The notes: generated by a model from the sequence alone, not told the origin. A stretch of DNA of 64,000 nt from an uncultured Lachnospira sp. (GCA_910589305.1 CAJUTV010000014.1:13434-77433); one strand, 5' to 3'; shown: positions 49,601 through 59,220, numbered from the stretch's first letter. Made by a program: numbers and translations.

Positions 49601-51702
49601 GAAACAGTCTTAACATTGTAAAATACTGAATTGTCACATCCAATCAATGTCTCCCAACCAGCTTTATTCTTATAAGAACCATTCACACCTACATCACCAA
49701 ATGTAATGTCTTGGAAGTATAAGTTATGATGTGAATGTAATGGCTTTGAAGGTGAACCAACTGGGTCAATATCCGCCAATACTTGTATTGTATTTTGAAC
49801 AACTCGATTTACTGTAACATTGTATGAAGCAAAGTTATAGAACTCACCAATTTCTGCCCACTCTGTTGATGATGCTGAGTTCGGGTCACCATAACTTGTT
49901 GTAAGTACCCAACCTTGATTGGTATCTGCTACAGCACAGTCTCTCATCGTAATATTAGCACCAAAACCACCATTTGTAGGTGCTGATTTAAAACGGAATG
50001 CCATATCAATATGATTCATAACCGTATCTTCAAAAAGAACGTCCTGAATACCATTACCTGTATGACTTCCTGCTGCAAGTCCACCATGTCCTTCACGTAT
50101 AAAATTATCAAACATCCAGATTTCTGAGTTTGTCTGAATGTTACAGTCTCTAGCGCCTTCACCAACCGATGAACCAAAACCTAAGTTATCATCACCTGTA
50201 TCTGTAAAGTTACCCCAGCAGATAACATCCATTGAACAGCCAAATCCAAGTCCATCACCATTATTTCCATCAAATGAAAATACTTTTACATTTGTTGTGG
50301 CAATCTTTCTTGAATCAAGAATATTTACTGAATGGTTTGATGGGTTCTCAATTGTGATATCTCCAACATATACATTTTCACAGTTTCTCATAATAAGAAG
50401 ACTTGAACGTGTAGCATACGCATTTTTAATATCTGATGAATTTTTATCAAGTCCCATTGCTGAAACGGCTTTGCTTGCTTGGTCTGATGTTTGTGCATCT
50501 ATCAATGCTTGGATTTGTGCTTCTGTATATTTTCCAGTATTCTTAAGATACTTGTATGATGAATCTTTTGACTGAATACCTTGATAGAATACATTGATAT
50601 TACCGCCGCCACAGTATCTTGGAAGTCCCCAAGTTGTCTTATCTGTTGGGTCACCTGACTGTGTATGTTTACCCTTATTTGATGTAAAACCATCTCCATC
50701 AATTGTTGAGCCTGAACCATACTTCCAGCCATTACCATACAATGTACCATTACCTGTTACACGAACATTTTTAATTGGTGCTGACTCATCTGCTGACATA
50801 GCATTGACAAGTCCCCAGCCTCTTGTATCTGTATAGAATGGATACATTAAAAATCCAATCTCAAAATGGTCACTGTTTGGTGATGCCCAAAGTGTACCAT
50901 TGACTTCAAGTGTCATATCACTCTTTAACCAAAGTGCTCCTGTTACAAAGATTCCTTCTGGAACAACAACCTTGCCTCCTTCTGGACAAGCATCAATTGC
51001 TGACTGAATCGCCTTTGTGTTCTTTTCTACAAAAGCATTGATTGTATCATCATATGTTGTATAGCCTTCTGATGTTTCTGCACCAAAATCTTTAATATTA
51101 ACAACTTCTGGTGTCTTTGTTGTTTTTTGCTTGATCTCCTTAGCCTCACCAAGTTCCTTGCCATCTTTATCAATAGCAACGACCTTGATTGTATATTCTG
51201 TATCTGGCTTCAGATTTGTTGCTCTAAATGAGTGGATATCGACATTAACCATCTCCACATCACTTTTTCCTTGTGTATTGTAGTAGTCATAAAAGGCTTC
51301 CATATATGTAGCTGTCCAAGCTGAATTTTTCTTGAAATTCTCTCTTGCTGTCTCCTTCAACTCGCCATTAACCCAAACCTTATAATCTGCTACATTATCA
51401 TACTTTTCTGGCTTATTCCATACAACACCTATACTGGTATCATCATAAGCCAACACTGGAACTTGAAGGTTAGTAATATCACTGCTTCCCTTTGTTTTGT
51501 CAAACAATGGATTATCCAACGGTTTTGTTCCAAAAGTGTCACTTCCAATCACATCAAACACAGCCTTATCCACATATTTGTCGTGTCCGTCTGTTGTAGG
51601 AAGTCCTGCCGCAGTGGCAGTTGTTCCACCTAAACCAAAAGTGGACATAGCAACTGTTACTGACATAACAACAGATGCTATTCTCATCATTCCTCTTTTC
51701 AT
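46681..51702 (-). CDS. Large secreted GH28 polygalacturonase with dockerin
   Basis: 1673 residues. Signal peptide at about 1-32. An FN3-like domain at about 65-195 (LQVPVLAYDDTSIGVVWNKP) precedes the GH28 beta-helix (about 205-750): NIKDFGAETSEGYTTYDDTI, PEGIFVTGALWLKSDMTLEV, FSFDGNNGDGLGFG, FTDTGDDNLGFGSS, REGHGGLAAGSHTG, MAFRFKSAP, which supply the catalytic aspartates and the GHG histidine. Then come three related ~150-residue modules ending in YYIYANGETGQVYGISF-like strands, probably carbohydrate-binding, two or three FN3-like domains, and a type I dockerin (YGDLNDDGEVNILDAVLIKK; KVDGKIDSTDAVLLVKY). It should cut homogalacturonan outside the cell, as an exo- or endo-enzyme. Confidence 0.9.
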   Translation of the reverse strand: MKRGMMRIASVVMSVTVAMSTFGLGGTTATAAGLPTTDGHDKYVDKAVFDVIGSDTFGTKPLDNPLFDKTKGSSDITNLQVPVLAYDDTSIGVVWNKPEKYDNVADYKVWVNGELKETARENFKKNSAWTATYMEAFYDYYNTQGKSDVEMVNVDIHSFRATNLKPDTEYTIKVVAIDKDGKELGEAKEIKQKTTKTPEVVNIKDFGAETSEGYTTYDDTINAFVEKNTKAIQSAIDACPEGGKVVVPEGIFVTGALWLKSDMTLEVNGTLWASPNSDHFEIGFLMYPFYTDTRGWGLVNAMSADESAPIKNVRVTGNGTLYGNGWKYGSGSTIDGDGFTSNKGKHTQSGDPTDKTTWGLPRYCGGGNINVFYQGIQSKDSSYKYLKNTGKYTEAQIQALIDAQTSDQASKAVSAMGLDKNSSDIKNAYATRSSLLIMRNCENVYVGDITIENPSNHSVNILDSRKIATTNVKVFSFDGNNGDGLGFGCSMDVICWGNFTDTGDDNLGFGSSVGEGARDCNIQTNSEIWMFDNFIREGHGGLAAGSHTGNGIQDVLFEDTVMNHIDMAFRFKSAPTNGGFGANITMRDCAVADTNQGWVLTTSYGDPNSASSTEWAEIGEFYNFASYNVTVNRVVQNTIQVLADIDPVGSPSKPLHSHHNLYFQDITFGDVGVNGSYKNKAGWETLIGCDNSVFYNVKTVSYNSKAVSAKTDKAWSNLQYCNNLIFQGTTMESLNAYTDKMNAAMSPIVVTDNKITAENVVPSDEGDDEEPDDSSVQYQFVKTWTGADIVAAQNKEAAGLNTYYKKDVNDTSTATESKWTDGGDAVPAELQEEFGTGKAAKAGGVKAMDKDAATQSKGTIPASGCYITYTATQNGKLRVASKTSPKKKFFVVDSDGNVMASKDVAEGQPVDNTVLEFKVKAGKTYYIYANGETGQVYGISFLKAVKVTVGAVSKIYDAPATTTKDGLTTNGSTWSSKASGGFKKNHPEYNDGFGSVDNIVSTNDLPEVASMGTIPTGGAYIKYDADKDGVINVLHHAKGAKSYYVVDSDGKVVAQYNNELSGDDYNITTAKVEAGKSYYIYSNKGAEIYRITFAPYIIEEQEPEVQLQRESVDISKGIIAKEEHGTASGVYGTVTTLEDTPVLVLSELPTPEEPKTIDGITYTQFIQANTAANAGGLVPDNGTATYVFSPKVDCSVTLHSRILGAKQWWFVESPDGANVTATQKDTALNAIESVMTFNLKAGNKYYFYAQGSKPMIYGIYFDKPVDDAQSLITPTDGSTSGGSTGSGGIERKVKLTWTPVTNDTPVFYGVDTYVDGVKVDTIDGITDPTATIGRLSSGVAYTFKVYVSEKGDNANSMSTTGINKTLVGETTITVDGDKDTGAIEAADTKVSLASAIYTCAHGTWTNVSKQDARVRGYKIYANGNYIKTLYNYQISKYTTVDTVTSQVGRLTPGINNKVQIVAFTDAGVEYKYPEATVETLKNYDYKAPVWAADAKLTAEVKGSDVVLTWPAATDDTKVGGYRVYVDGVPVYADENTKAFNPVNGTKTTTDTTYTLTGLDLTKSHTITVQAGDTWWKAEEGMGSYDKMAGFNWTVKGLSVQVGEGSDDFMYGDLNDDGEVNILDAVLIKKVCAQMDVQYNKKAADVKVDGKIDSTDAVLLVKYCAKMDIVLGQK

Positions 51703-52104
51703 AATGCCCCTTTCTTTATGTCTTGTCTACAATTACTGCTCCATAATAGAATACATTTTAAAGTATAAAGACATAATAATAAAAATTATACAACTTTTGT
51801 AAACCCATTTTACACAAGCTTACTATAAATATATATATATTATAGCATTTTGTCAATTATACAATCAATTAAATTATTATTTTTATTAATTTTCAACAAA
51901 AAATCTGTTAATTCTTATCAGTTGTCCTAAAAAATCTGTTAGTTTTTGTTAAAAGATTATAATCTTATCAACCCAAAACAAAATGAATTATAAAATAACT
52001 TTAAAAATATTGTTCATAGCTCTATTTTTTGATATAATAATTAATTAAGTAATTGTAGTATATTCCTTGCAGATTAGAATGCCCAATACAAATAGGAGGA
52101 CATC
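51703..52104. other. Divergent promoter region, pectinase and TetR genes
   Basis: AT-rich, no gene. For the TetR gene: TTGTTC (52010-52015), 17 bp, TATAAT (52033-52038). On the other side a TATACT-like -10 lies about 55 bp before the pectinase ATG without a good -35. No TGAC-N5-GTCA operator is seen here. Confidence 0.5.
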
Positions 52105-52722
52105 ATGGGAAAAATTGAAATCAATAAAAAAGCAAAGATGACCTCTTTGCTTGATGCCGCATATAAATTATTTACTACACAGGGAGTTAATAAAACGTCT
52201 GTATCTGAAATTTCTAAAGAATCTGGTATTGCTAAAGGGACATTTTATCTATACTTTAAAGATAAATATGACATTCGCAACAAATTGATTTCACATGAAT
52301 CAAGCAAGCTTTTTACTGCTGCAAAGACGGAATTGCTCCATTACCAAAAAGACCATAATATATCTTTTGAAGACCAGATTATATTTATCGTTGACCATAT
52401 TGTAAATGCTCTTAATGCAAATCAATCCCTTCTTACCTTTATTTCTAAAAACTTAAGCTGGGGTATCTTTAAACAGGCATTAACAAGTAACATCAGCGAT
52501 AATGACATTAACTTTAAACACGTTTTTGAATCCATGATTAATGAATGCGAACAACCTATATATGAACCAGAAGTTATGATTTTTATGATAACAGAATTAG
52601 TTAGTTCAACCATTTATAGTGCTATATTGTATAAAGAACCTGTTGACTTAGAACATTTAAAACCCCACTTATATAGCGCAATACGAGGTATTATACAATC
52701 TCATATGTGTACAAGCTGTTAA
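52105..52722 (+). CDS. TetR/AcrR-family regulator
   Basis: 205 residues, AGGAGGACATC before the ATG. N-terminal HTH: LLDAAYKLFTTQGVNKTSVS, EISKESGIAKGTFYLYFKDK. The C-terminal domain is helical with no metal-binding signature. TetR proteins with this N-terminus are frequently encoded beside MMPL/YhgE exporters in Clostridia. Here the MMPL operon lies 6 kb away with two unclaimed palindromes at its promoter, so regulation of that operon is a reasonable guess. Divergent to the pectinase gene, which is the alternative target. Confidence 0.87.
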   Translation: MGKIEINKKAKMTSLLDAAYKLFTTQGVNKTSVSEISKESGIAKGTFYLYFKDKYDIRNKLISHESSKLFTAAKTELLHYQKDHNISFEDQIIFIVDHIVNALNANQSLLTFISKNLSWGIFKQALTSNISDNDINFKHVFESMINECEQPIYEPEVMIFMITELVSSTIYSAILYKEPVDLEHLKPHLYSAIRGIIQSHMCTSC

Positions 52723-52822
52723 ATCTTTTCTTTATATTAATATAAATCACATAGCATTATTCAGGCCCATATATATATAAACTGTTAAATATTTCCTCTA
52801 TTGTAACATAACTTATATGGCA

Positions 52823-53665
52823 TTATTTAGACTCACATGTATACAAACTTTTAAGAAGTGCAATTTCTTTAGCATATCCATCAAATTCATTTGGTGTCTC
52901 TAAATAAAAAGGCAATTCTTTAAGAGCAGCATTATTAATAATAGAATTAAACGTTTGAACGCCTATACTTCCTTCCCCAATCTTTTCATGTCTATCCTTA
53001 TGACTGGCAAATGGATTCTTAGAATCATTTAAATGGATTGCTTTTAATCGCTCCAATCCTATAATTTCATCAAATTCTTTCAAAACGGCATCTAAATTAC
53101 CAACAATGTCATAACCTGCATCATAGATGTGACAAGTATCAAGACAAACGCCAATATGGTCTTTTAATTCAACACCATCAATAATCTGTCTGATTTCTTC
53201 AAAAGTTCGTCCAACTTCAGAGCCTTTTCCAGACATTGTCTCTAACAATACTTTTGTTGTCTGGTCTGGTTTAATAGATTCATTTAACATCTCAACAATA
53301 TATTTTATGCCTGTCTGCACACCTTGTTTCATATGGCTTCCTGGATGAAAATTATACATATTGTTTGGCAAATATTCCATTCGTTCCAAATCATTTGCAA
53401 ACGTTCTTTTAGCAAACGCTCTGATGTCTGGGTCATTAGAACAAGCATTTAATGTATATGGTGCATGAGCTAAAATAATATCAATGCCTTTTTCCTTTGC
53501 AAACTCCTTAAAATCACTGATATCTTTCTCATCTATTGTCTTTGCAGAACCCCCTCGTGGATTTCTTGAAAAAAACTGAAACGTATTGCCTCCTAGCGCG
53601 ATAATTTCCTTTCCCATATTTAAAAATCCATTTGCCGTTGATAAGTGACAGCCTATTTTTAACAT
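52823..53665 (-). CDS. nfo: Endonuclease IV (AP endonuclease)
   Basis: 280 residues, standard length. A zinc-dependent enzyme cutting DNA at abasic sites in base excision repair. Metal-binding blocks are all present: [65 protein letters not shown] and YLETPNE. Ribosome binding site AGAGGTAAAAG. A single gene; a decayed AT-rich gap separates it from the yaa-type block. Confidence 0.96.
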   Translation of the reverse strand: MLKIGCHLSTANGFLNMGKEIIALGGNTFQFFSRNPRGGSAKTIDEKDISDFKEFAKEKGIDIILAHAPYTLNACSNDPDIRAFAKRTFANDLERMEYLPNNMYNFHPGSHMKQGVQTGIKYIVEMLNESIKPDQTTKVLLETMSGKGSEVGRTFEEIRQIIDGVELKDHIGVCLDTCHIYDAGYDIVGNLDAVLKEFDEIIGLERLKAIHLNDSKNPFASHKDRHEKIGEGSIGVQTFNSIINNAALKELPFYLETPNEFDGYAKEIALLKSLYTCESK

Positions 53666-53883
53666 ACTTTTACCTCTTTTATTTATCTTTTTTTATCATA
53701 ATATCATTCATCTTTGTATTTTTATTCAAGTTTTTCTTAAATATCCTGCATTGTTAAATATCAATTACCAATTATCAATTACTAATTATATATATTATAA
53801 ATTTTAAAAAATCATAGTGCTATCATATTAAATTTTTATACTTCATATAGAATTTATCTAAATCAACTTATAACTACATCATA

Positions 53884-54027
53884 GTTAAGCGGATATTCGC
53901 AATCCGCTACGCTACTTGCTCGGGTGTTTGACACCCTAACCTCATAGCTACTATCGTAACACAAGTCCCCACCCCCCACTTATGCCTTTGCAGCATTGAA
54001 GTAGGGGACTTCCTTGATAAGGTTAAA
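53884..54027 (+). repeat. R1 dispersed repeat, well-preserved copy
   Basis: 144 bp, GTTAAGCGGATATTCGCAAT to CTTCCTTGATAAGGTTAAA, including CGGGTGTTTGACACCC and the GTCCCC...GGGGAC hairpin. Ends 4 bp before the rsmI stop codon. Confidence 0.85.
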
Positions 54028-54030
54028 ATC

Positions 54031-54885
54031 TTAATTTTCACAATTATCTAACAATTCATTATATATGTCCCGTTTAGAAACACCTCTGTCTTTTGCTGCA
54101 GCTTTCATTGCTTCTTTTTTATCCATACCACTATCCATATACATTTGAACATGTTTTGCCACACTCATTGTATCCCATTGCTGTCTACTTTCCTTAATGA
54201 GTGTTTCTTTTGATTTTCCTGCAATTACAAGCACATATTCGCCTTTTGGCTCATTGGACTGATAATACTCAAGTGCCTCTTCAAAAGTTGTTATCATAAT
54301 ATTTTCATATTTTTTTGTTAGTTCCTTACATATTGATAATGTCCTATCTTGTCCAAAAACTTCTGAAAGCTCATGTAATGTCTTTATTAATCGATGTGGT
54401 GCTTCATATATAATTATAGTCCTTGTTTCATTTCTTAAAGCATCTATAATAAAATTTCTTTCTTTTTTATCTGTTGGCAAAAATGCTTCAAATACAAACC
54501 TTCTTGTCGCTTGTCCCGACATTGTTAAAGCCGTAACACAAGCGGCTGCGCCAGGCAAAGATGTGACTGTAATTCCTGCTTGGTGACATTGTTTTACTAA
54601 CTCTTCACCAGGGTCGGATATTCCTGGTGTTCCTGCATCGGTAATTAACGCTATATTTACGCCTGAATAAAGTTTATCAACCAAAACTTTTGCCTTTTCA
54701 AATTTATTAAATTCGTGATAACTTGTCATAGGTGTTTTTATATTAAAATGATTTAACAATTTAATACTATTTCTTGTATCTTCTGCTGCTATCAAATCAA
54801 CTTCTTGAAGTGTTCTTAATACCCTATAAGTAATATCTTCCAAATTTCCTATAGGAGTAGCACACAAATATAATGTTCCTTTCAA
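54031..54885 (-). CDS. rsmI: 16S rRNA 2'-O-ribose C1402 methyltransferase
   Basis: 284 residues. The start codon is TTG (LKGTLYLCATPIGNLED), 9 nt after GAGGAT, with no in-frame ATG before it. Tetrapyrrole-methylase fold: ATPIGNLEDITYRVL, AAEDTRNSIKLLNHF, ITDAGTPGISDPGEELV, VTSLPGAAACVTALTMSG, FEAFLPTDKKER and FYEAPHRL-like IYEAPHRLIKTL. It methylates C1402 of 16S rRNA. Last gene of the yaa-type block, behind an L1-like leader. Confidence 0.95.
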   Translation of the reverse strand: MKGTLYLCATPIGNLEDITYRVLRTLQEVDLIAAEDTRNSIKLLNHFNIKTPMTSYHEFNKFEKAKVLVDKLYSGVNIALITDAGTPGISDPGEELVKQCHQAGITVTSLPGAAACVTALTMSGQATRRFVFEAFLPTDKKERNFIIDALRNETRTIIIYEAPHRLIKTLHELSEVFGQDRTLSICKELTKKYENIMITTFEEALEYYQSNEPKGEYVLVIAGKSKETLIKESRQQWDTMSVAKHVQMYMDSGMDKKEAMKAAAKDRGVSKRDIYNELLDNCEN

Positions 54886-54890
54886 ATTCT

Positions 54891-54975
54891 ATCCTCATTT
54901 CTATATTTTTCTGCACTGCTTTTTTAATAATTTTTAGTTAAAATTTTTAGCTATTGCTAACAGCTTTTATTTTTA
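54891..54975 (-). repeat. L1 leader repeat before rsmI, decayed
   Basis: AAGCAGTGCAG, a 10-bp insertion, then AGAAATGAGG; the partner arm CTGTTAGC is degenerate. Confidence 0.45.
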
Positions 54976-55055
54976 TAAGCTTGTATATTTTATAAATATA
55001 TTTATTTTAAAAATATAATTTTTAATGTTTACAATATTACTTTTGTCCTCAAACT

Positions 55056-55814
55056 TTATTTTTCATTATACATCTGTAACAATTCATCTGTATAACTTCC
55101 ATCACGATTATATACAATTAATGGCGGTAATGTTTGAAGCTGTCTATTCCCGCATTTTACTGCTTCAATCAGCACCATATTTGCATCTTTGTCAGCATAA
55201 GGGTGAACCATTCTTATTACTTTAGGTTCTAAATGGTATTGTTCCATCAGCAAAAACAATTCCACAAGCCTGCGCGGTCTATGTATCATATACATATGCC
55301 CTTTAACCTTCAAATGCTTTGATGCTTCTCTAATAATATCTTCTAAAGTACACAATATTTCATGTCTAGCAATTGCCTTAGCGCTCTCAGGATTAACAAT
55401 ACCATGATTTTCATTCATATAAGGCGGATTACATGTTATCACATCATACAATGTATTTCCAATCAATTCTTTTAAATTATTTACATTTCCTTTTATCATA
55501 TGGATATCTTGTGATAATCCATTTAATAAAACATTTTTATTTGCCAAAATATAACTTGTTTCTTGAATTTCAATACCAGTATAATGTACCTTTTTTTCAG
55601 GATTTTTTCCTTTGATAAGAATGGGTATCACACCATTTCCTGTACACATATCTAAAAGTATATTATTTTCTTCAACATGTGTAAATGAAGATAGCAATAC
55701 GGCGTCCATGCCGAAGCAAAAACACGCCGTATTTTGTAGCAATTTATATCCATTGCATTGAAGGTCATCCAGTCTTTCATTCTCACCCATTTCATAATTT
55801 TTATCAATCATCAT
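55056..55814 (-). CDS. tRNA/RNA N6-adenine methyltransferase, YabB/TrmN6 family
   Basis: 252 residues. SAM motif I is LLDMCTGNGVIPILIKG (about 54-70) and the N6-adenine catalytic motif is CNPPYM. The N-terminus (RLDDLQCNGYKLLQNTACFC FGMDAVLLSSF) is the family hallmark. The homologue TrmN6 methylates A37 of tRNA-Val in E. coli; the Firmicute substrate is less certain. It overlaps ricT by 11 bp and is in the same order as B. subtilis yaaT-yabB. Confidence 0.9.
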   Translation of the reverse strand: MMIDKNYEMGENERLDDLQCNGYKLLQNTACFCFGMDAVLLSSFTHVEENNILLDMCTGNGVIPILIKGKNPEKKVHYTGIEIQETSYILANKNVLLNGLSQDIHMIKGNVNNLKELIGNTLYDVITCNPPYMNENHGIVNPESAKAIARHEILCTLEDIIREASKHLKVKGHMYMIHRPRRLVELFLLMEQYHLEPKVIRMVHPYADKDANMVLIEAVKCGNRQLQTLPPLIVYNRDGSYTDELLQMYNEK

Positions 55815-56721
55815 TTATATGAGAATTTCCTTCCTTTCTTTCCAGTTCTTCTAATGCCTTTAATTCTTTATCATTAATCTTATCATTTCCATTAAATTTA
55901 CGTCTTGCCTTAAATTTTAAATCAGAAACACTATATTCTCTTATCTCTTTTTCATCATTATCCAAACTAACAATAACCTTTACTGTCTGTCTTAAAACAC
56001 TGACGCTTGAGACTTCCCCTTTCATCTTTTCAGGAGTTGTCACCAAATCACCTACATTTGGCAAATTATTTGTCAATTCTGCATATGTTTCATTCTCATT
56101 ATTTAAACAACACATTAATCTTCCGCATACACCTGAAATCTTAGTAGGGTTTAGTGATAAATTTTGGTCTTTTGCCATCTTTATTGAAACAGGGACAAAT
56201 TCTGGCATATAGGTTGCACAGCACAATGGTCTACCACACACGCCAATTCCTCCCATAAGTTTTGCTTCATCACGCACGCCGATTTGCCTTAATTCAATTC
56301 TTGTACGAAACACCGATGCTAAATCTTTAACCAATTCTCTAAAATCAATTCTTCCATCTGCAGTAAAATAAAACAATACTTTATTATTGTCAAATGTATA
56401 CTCTACATGAATAAGCTTCATATCAAGATTATGTTTTTTAATCTTCTCAAGACATATTTTAAATGCCTCTTTTTCTTTCTCTCGATTGATGGCTTCTTTC
56501 TCATCATCTTCATCTGTTGCAACCCTTATAACGGCTTTAAGAGGTTGTACAACACACTCATCTTCAATTTCTCTTATACCAAGCACAACATTGCCATATT
56601 CCACACCTCTGGCAGTTTCCACAATAACATGCTGTCCCACTACAATATCATCATACATTCCTGGCGAAAAGTAATAAATTTTACCTGCCTGCCTAAAACG
56701 CACGCCTATAACCTTTGTCAT
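55804..56721 (-). CDS. ricT: PSP1-domain protein RicT (YaaT)
   Basis: 305 residues. The PSP1 C-terminal domain is clear: ADGRIDFRELVKDLASVFRT, RIELRQIGVRDEAKLMGGIG, VCGRPLCCATYMPEF, KISGVCGRLMCCL. The cysteines are the Fe-S ligands of the RicA-RicF-RicT complex, which in B. subtilis aids RNase Y mRNA processing and, through phosphorelay effects, sporulation. Downstream of holB, separated from it by the tandem-repeat array. Ribosome binding site GTGGAGAATAT. Confidence 0.93.
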   Translation of the reverse strand: MTKVIGVRFRQAGKIYYFSPGMYDDIVVGQHVIVETARGVEYGNVVLGIREIEDECVVQPLKAVIRVATDEDDEKEAINREKEKEAFKICLEKIKKHNLDMKLIHVEYTFDNNKVLFYFTADGRIDFRELVKDLASVFRTRIELRQIGVRDEAKLMGGIGVCGRPLCCATYMPEFVPVSIKMAKDQNLSLNPTKISGVCGRLMCCLNNENETYAELTNNLPNVGDLVTTPEKMKGEVSSVSVLRQTVKVIVSLDNDEKEIREYSVSDLKFKARRKFNGNDKINDKELKALEELERKEGNSHINDD

Positions 56722-56883
56722 CTATTTATATTCTCCACTTCTCTTATAATTAATTCTAATAATATATTTTTTGTTTTTATAATTATTATCAACTTTTACT
56801 TCTATTCTTTTACATTATAAATTAACTGCACTATCTAAAAAAGTTTAGATATTTTTATAACCAACAATCCATTATAAAATAAA

Positions 56884-57376
56884 TTTGCATTTTATATGCT
56901 TTTACTATCTATAATATACTATCAATAATAATCTTTTAATTGGATACTTTTACAATCCATAAGCAATTATAAATAATAAGCTTTCAATTTGTATACTTTT
57001 TCAATCTACAATTCACTATCAACATCAATCTTTTAATTGGTTACTTTTGCAATCTACAATTCATTATCAATATCAACCTTTTAATTGGTTACTTTTGCAA
57101 TTAATAAACAATTACAAATAATAAGCTTTCAATTTGTATGCTTTTTCAACCTACAATTCACTATCAATACTAATTTTTTAATTGGTTACTTTTACAATCC
57201 ATAATCAATTATAAATAATAAACTTTCAATTTGTATACTTTTTCAATCTACAATTCACTATCAATACCAATCTTTTAATTGGTTACTTTTACAATCCACA
57301 AGCAATTACAAATAATAAGCTTTCAATTTGTATGCTTTTTCAATCTACAATCTGCTATCAATAATAATCTTTTAAT
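56884..57376. repeat. Tandem array of ~48-bp units (97-bp super-repeat)
   Basis: CTTTTAATTGG recurs at 56933, 57030, 57078, 57175, 57272 and 57369; CTTTCAATTTGTAT alternates with it about 48 bp apart. Each unit continues with TACTTTTNCAATC and CAATTN-ACTATCAA or ATAAATAATAAG. About ten units fill the gap from the holB stop codon almost to the ricT leader. There are no unique spacers. Confidence 0.85.
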
Positions 57377-58369
57377 TTACATGGCATCTTTTATAGTCAT
57401 TATCATAAGCTCAATGGTCAAATCAAATTTTACATTTGCTTTTAATCGGATTTTTACTTTATCAATAGCATTCAATATATCTTCCAATGCTAGATAAGAA
57501 TATTCTGAAGAATGTGCCTTTATCAAAAGCAGCTCTTCTTTAAATATCACCATATTAGCATTATTTGTACTCTTAAATAACAACACATCTCTATACCACA
57601 TGGCTATCAAATCAAGATAATCATCTATATTATTCTTATCGTTCATTATATTTTTAACTTCAGCTAATATCTGTGTTGTACTCATTTCTTTTGCATATTT
57701 TACAACTTTCAATACACTATCTTTTAGTTTTCCAAAATCGGGTGAGTCAATAGCTGTGATTGCCCGCCCAATATTTCCCTGTGCAAACGCTGCTGCAAAC
57801 TGCATTTCATAATTGCTGATAGAATAGTGTTCTTTTATAAATTGTTCTACCAAAGCATCACTTATTGGCTTAAAATCAATTCTTACACATCTTGAAAGTA
57901 CTGTCTGCAAAAATATATCTGCATTTGTTGTTAATAGTATAATAATTCCGTATTCTGGTGGTTCCTCAATCGTTTTTAAAAGTGTATTTTGTGCCTGAAC
58001 AGTCAACTTTTCAGCTTCATCAACAATATATATTTTATATCTGCTATGATATGGTTTTATTTGTATATCTCCAATCAATTGCTCTCTTATATCATCGACA
58101 CCAATACTGCCAACTTTTTCATGTTCAACCCAAATAATATCTGGCTGATTTTTAGAATCTGCTTGTATACATGAATGACACTTTCCACAAGGCTGTGCTT
58201 TGCCTTCTTCACATTGTAAAGCCTTTGCAAATAATGCTGCTATTGTTTTCTTTCCAGCACCTAAACCACCATTAAAGATGTACGCATGAGACACTTTTTT
58301 TAATTCAATACATTTTTGCAAATGTTCTTTTATATCATTATGTCCATAAATATCAGCATATGTACTCAT
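57377..58369 (-). CDS. holB: DNA polymerase III subunit delta'
   Basis: 330 residues, clamp-loader AAA+ protein. Walker A-like FNGGLGAGKKTIAALFAKAL (about 33-52), zinc cysteines CGKCHSC, Walker B-like YIVDEAEKLT and SRC sensor (VLSRCVRIDF). The glycine-rich loop is intact. It works in the DnaX complex loading beta clamps. yaaR lies directly upstream and ricT downstream, as in B. subtilis. Ribosome binding site AGGATGGTGA. Confidence 0.94.
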   Translation of the reverse strand: MSTYADIYGHNDIKEHLQKCIELKKVSHAYIFNGGLGAGKKTIAALFAKALQCEEGKAQPCGKCHSCIQADSKNQPDIIWVEHEKVGSIGVDDIREQLIGDIQIKPYHSRYKIYIVDEAEKLTVQAQNTLLKTIEEPPEYGIIILLTTNADIFLQTVLSRCVRIDFKPISDALVEQFIKEHYSISNYEMQFAAAFAQGNIGRAITAIDSPDFGKLKDSVLKVVKYAKEMSTTQILAEVKNIMNDKNNIDDYLDLIAMWYRDVLLFKSTNNANMVIFKEELLLIKAHSSEYSYLALEDILNAIDKVKIRLKANVKFDLTIELMIMTIKDAM

Positions 58370-58423
58370 ACAATCACCATCCTTATAATAAATATTACCT
58401 TTATTTTATAATCCTTTTATATC

Positions 58424-58870
58424 TTACGTTGTTATATCCAACAATAACCCTCTAATATCATCAATTCTACTGACAATAGCAAGATGGTCTTTTTCTTCCT
58501 TCATAAGTTCTTCTGCCAAATCATCAAGATTTTTATCAACAAGCTTTACGATACCATACACCCTATGTCTGCCTCGCCTGTCAAGGAAGTTTTCTCTTGA
58601 AAACTCATGTGACCTTGACACAATCTCATTCATAAAACCTTTAACCAACTGGCGATACCTTCTCATATCTTTAATGTCCATGTGTTTTGCAATCTTATCA
58701 CCTTGGTCATTAATTTGCTCTATCATATCTTTTAATTTAACTTGAAGGTCTTTTTCTTTAATATTACTTATTAAAGTAAACTTAAATTTCTCATCACTAG
58801 AAGATGAACTTTCCTGCTTATTTTCTATTTGCTGTTGTGCCATAGATACATCATTTATCTTAATATCCAT
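58424..58870 (-). CDS. yaaR: YaaR-family protein (DUF327)
   Basis: 148 residues from ATG-GAT ([20 protein letters not shown]), 6 nt after GAGG; the longer frame runs through the L1 leader. Helical protein with FDUF327 landmarks: [60 protein letters not shown]. Function unknown; always found next to holB in Firmicutes. Cytoplasmic. Confidence 0.9.
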   Translation of the reverse strand: MDIKINDVSMAQQQIENKQESSSSSDEKFKFTLISNIKEKDLQVKLKDMIEQINDQGDKIAKHMDIKDMRRYRQLVKGFMNEIVSRSHEFSRENFLDRRGRHRVYGIVKLVDKNLDDLAEELMKEEKDHLAIVSRIDDIRGLLLDITT

Positions 58871-58876
58871 AAAAAT

Positions 58877-58945
58877 CCTCATTTCTGCGCTGCATTTTGT
58901 TTCGTAACTTTGTATCAAGCAACGCACAGATACAAAATGCTAACT
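58877..58945 (-). repeat. L1 leader hairpin repeat before yaaR
   Basis: Sense strand TGCGTTGC pairs with GCAGCGCA through one wobble, then GAAATGAGG. GCATTTTGT/ACAAAATGC inside offers an alternative pairing. Confidence 0.6.
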
Positions 58946-59220
58946 AAATGTTATTTACCTTGTGAAATAATTTACCTTTCACACAAATCTCTATTAAACT
59001 TATTTATATAAAGGACAATATTTTTACTATATAAATAATATATTACTTTACATATAAATCAATCTATATAAAAACTTTTATTTTACAAATTTTTTGCTTT
59101 ACACATTTATTCAAAATATAAATCTTTACAATCGCTTTATTATAGTAATTATAACATATTTTTCCAAAAAATACCAATAATACTATTATTTATTATATAA
59201 AAATAATCAAAAATATATTT
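58946..59220. other. AT-rich gap between yaaR and the guanylate-kinase-like gene
   Basis: About 275 bp, no gene, no repeat copy and no clear terminator. Confidence 0.45.

Noticed and set aside
46681..51702. Pectate lyase instead of polygalacturonase
   Set aside because: The TGDDN and GHGG motifs belong to GH28; no PL1 or PL9 catalytic blocks are seen.
56884..57376. Possible CRISPR array
   Set aside because: Units are contiguous ~48-bp degenerate repeats without unique spacers, and there are no cas genes.
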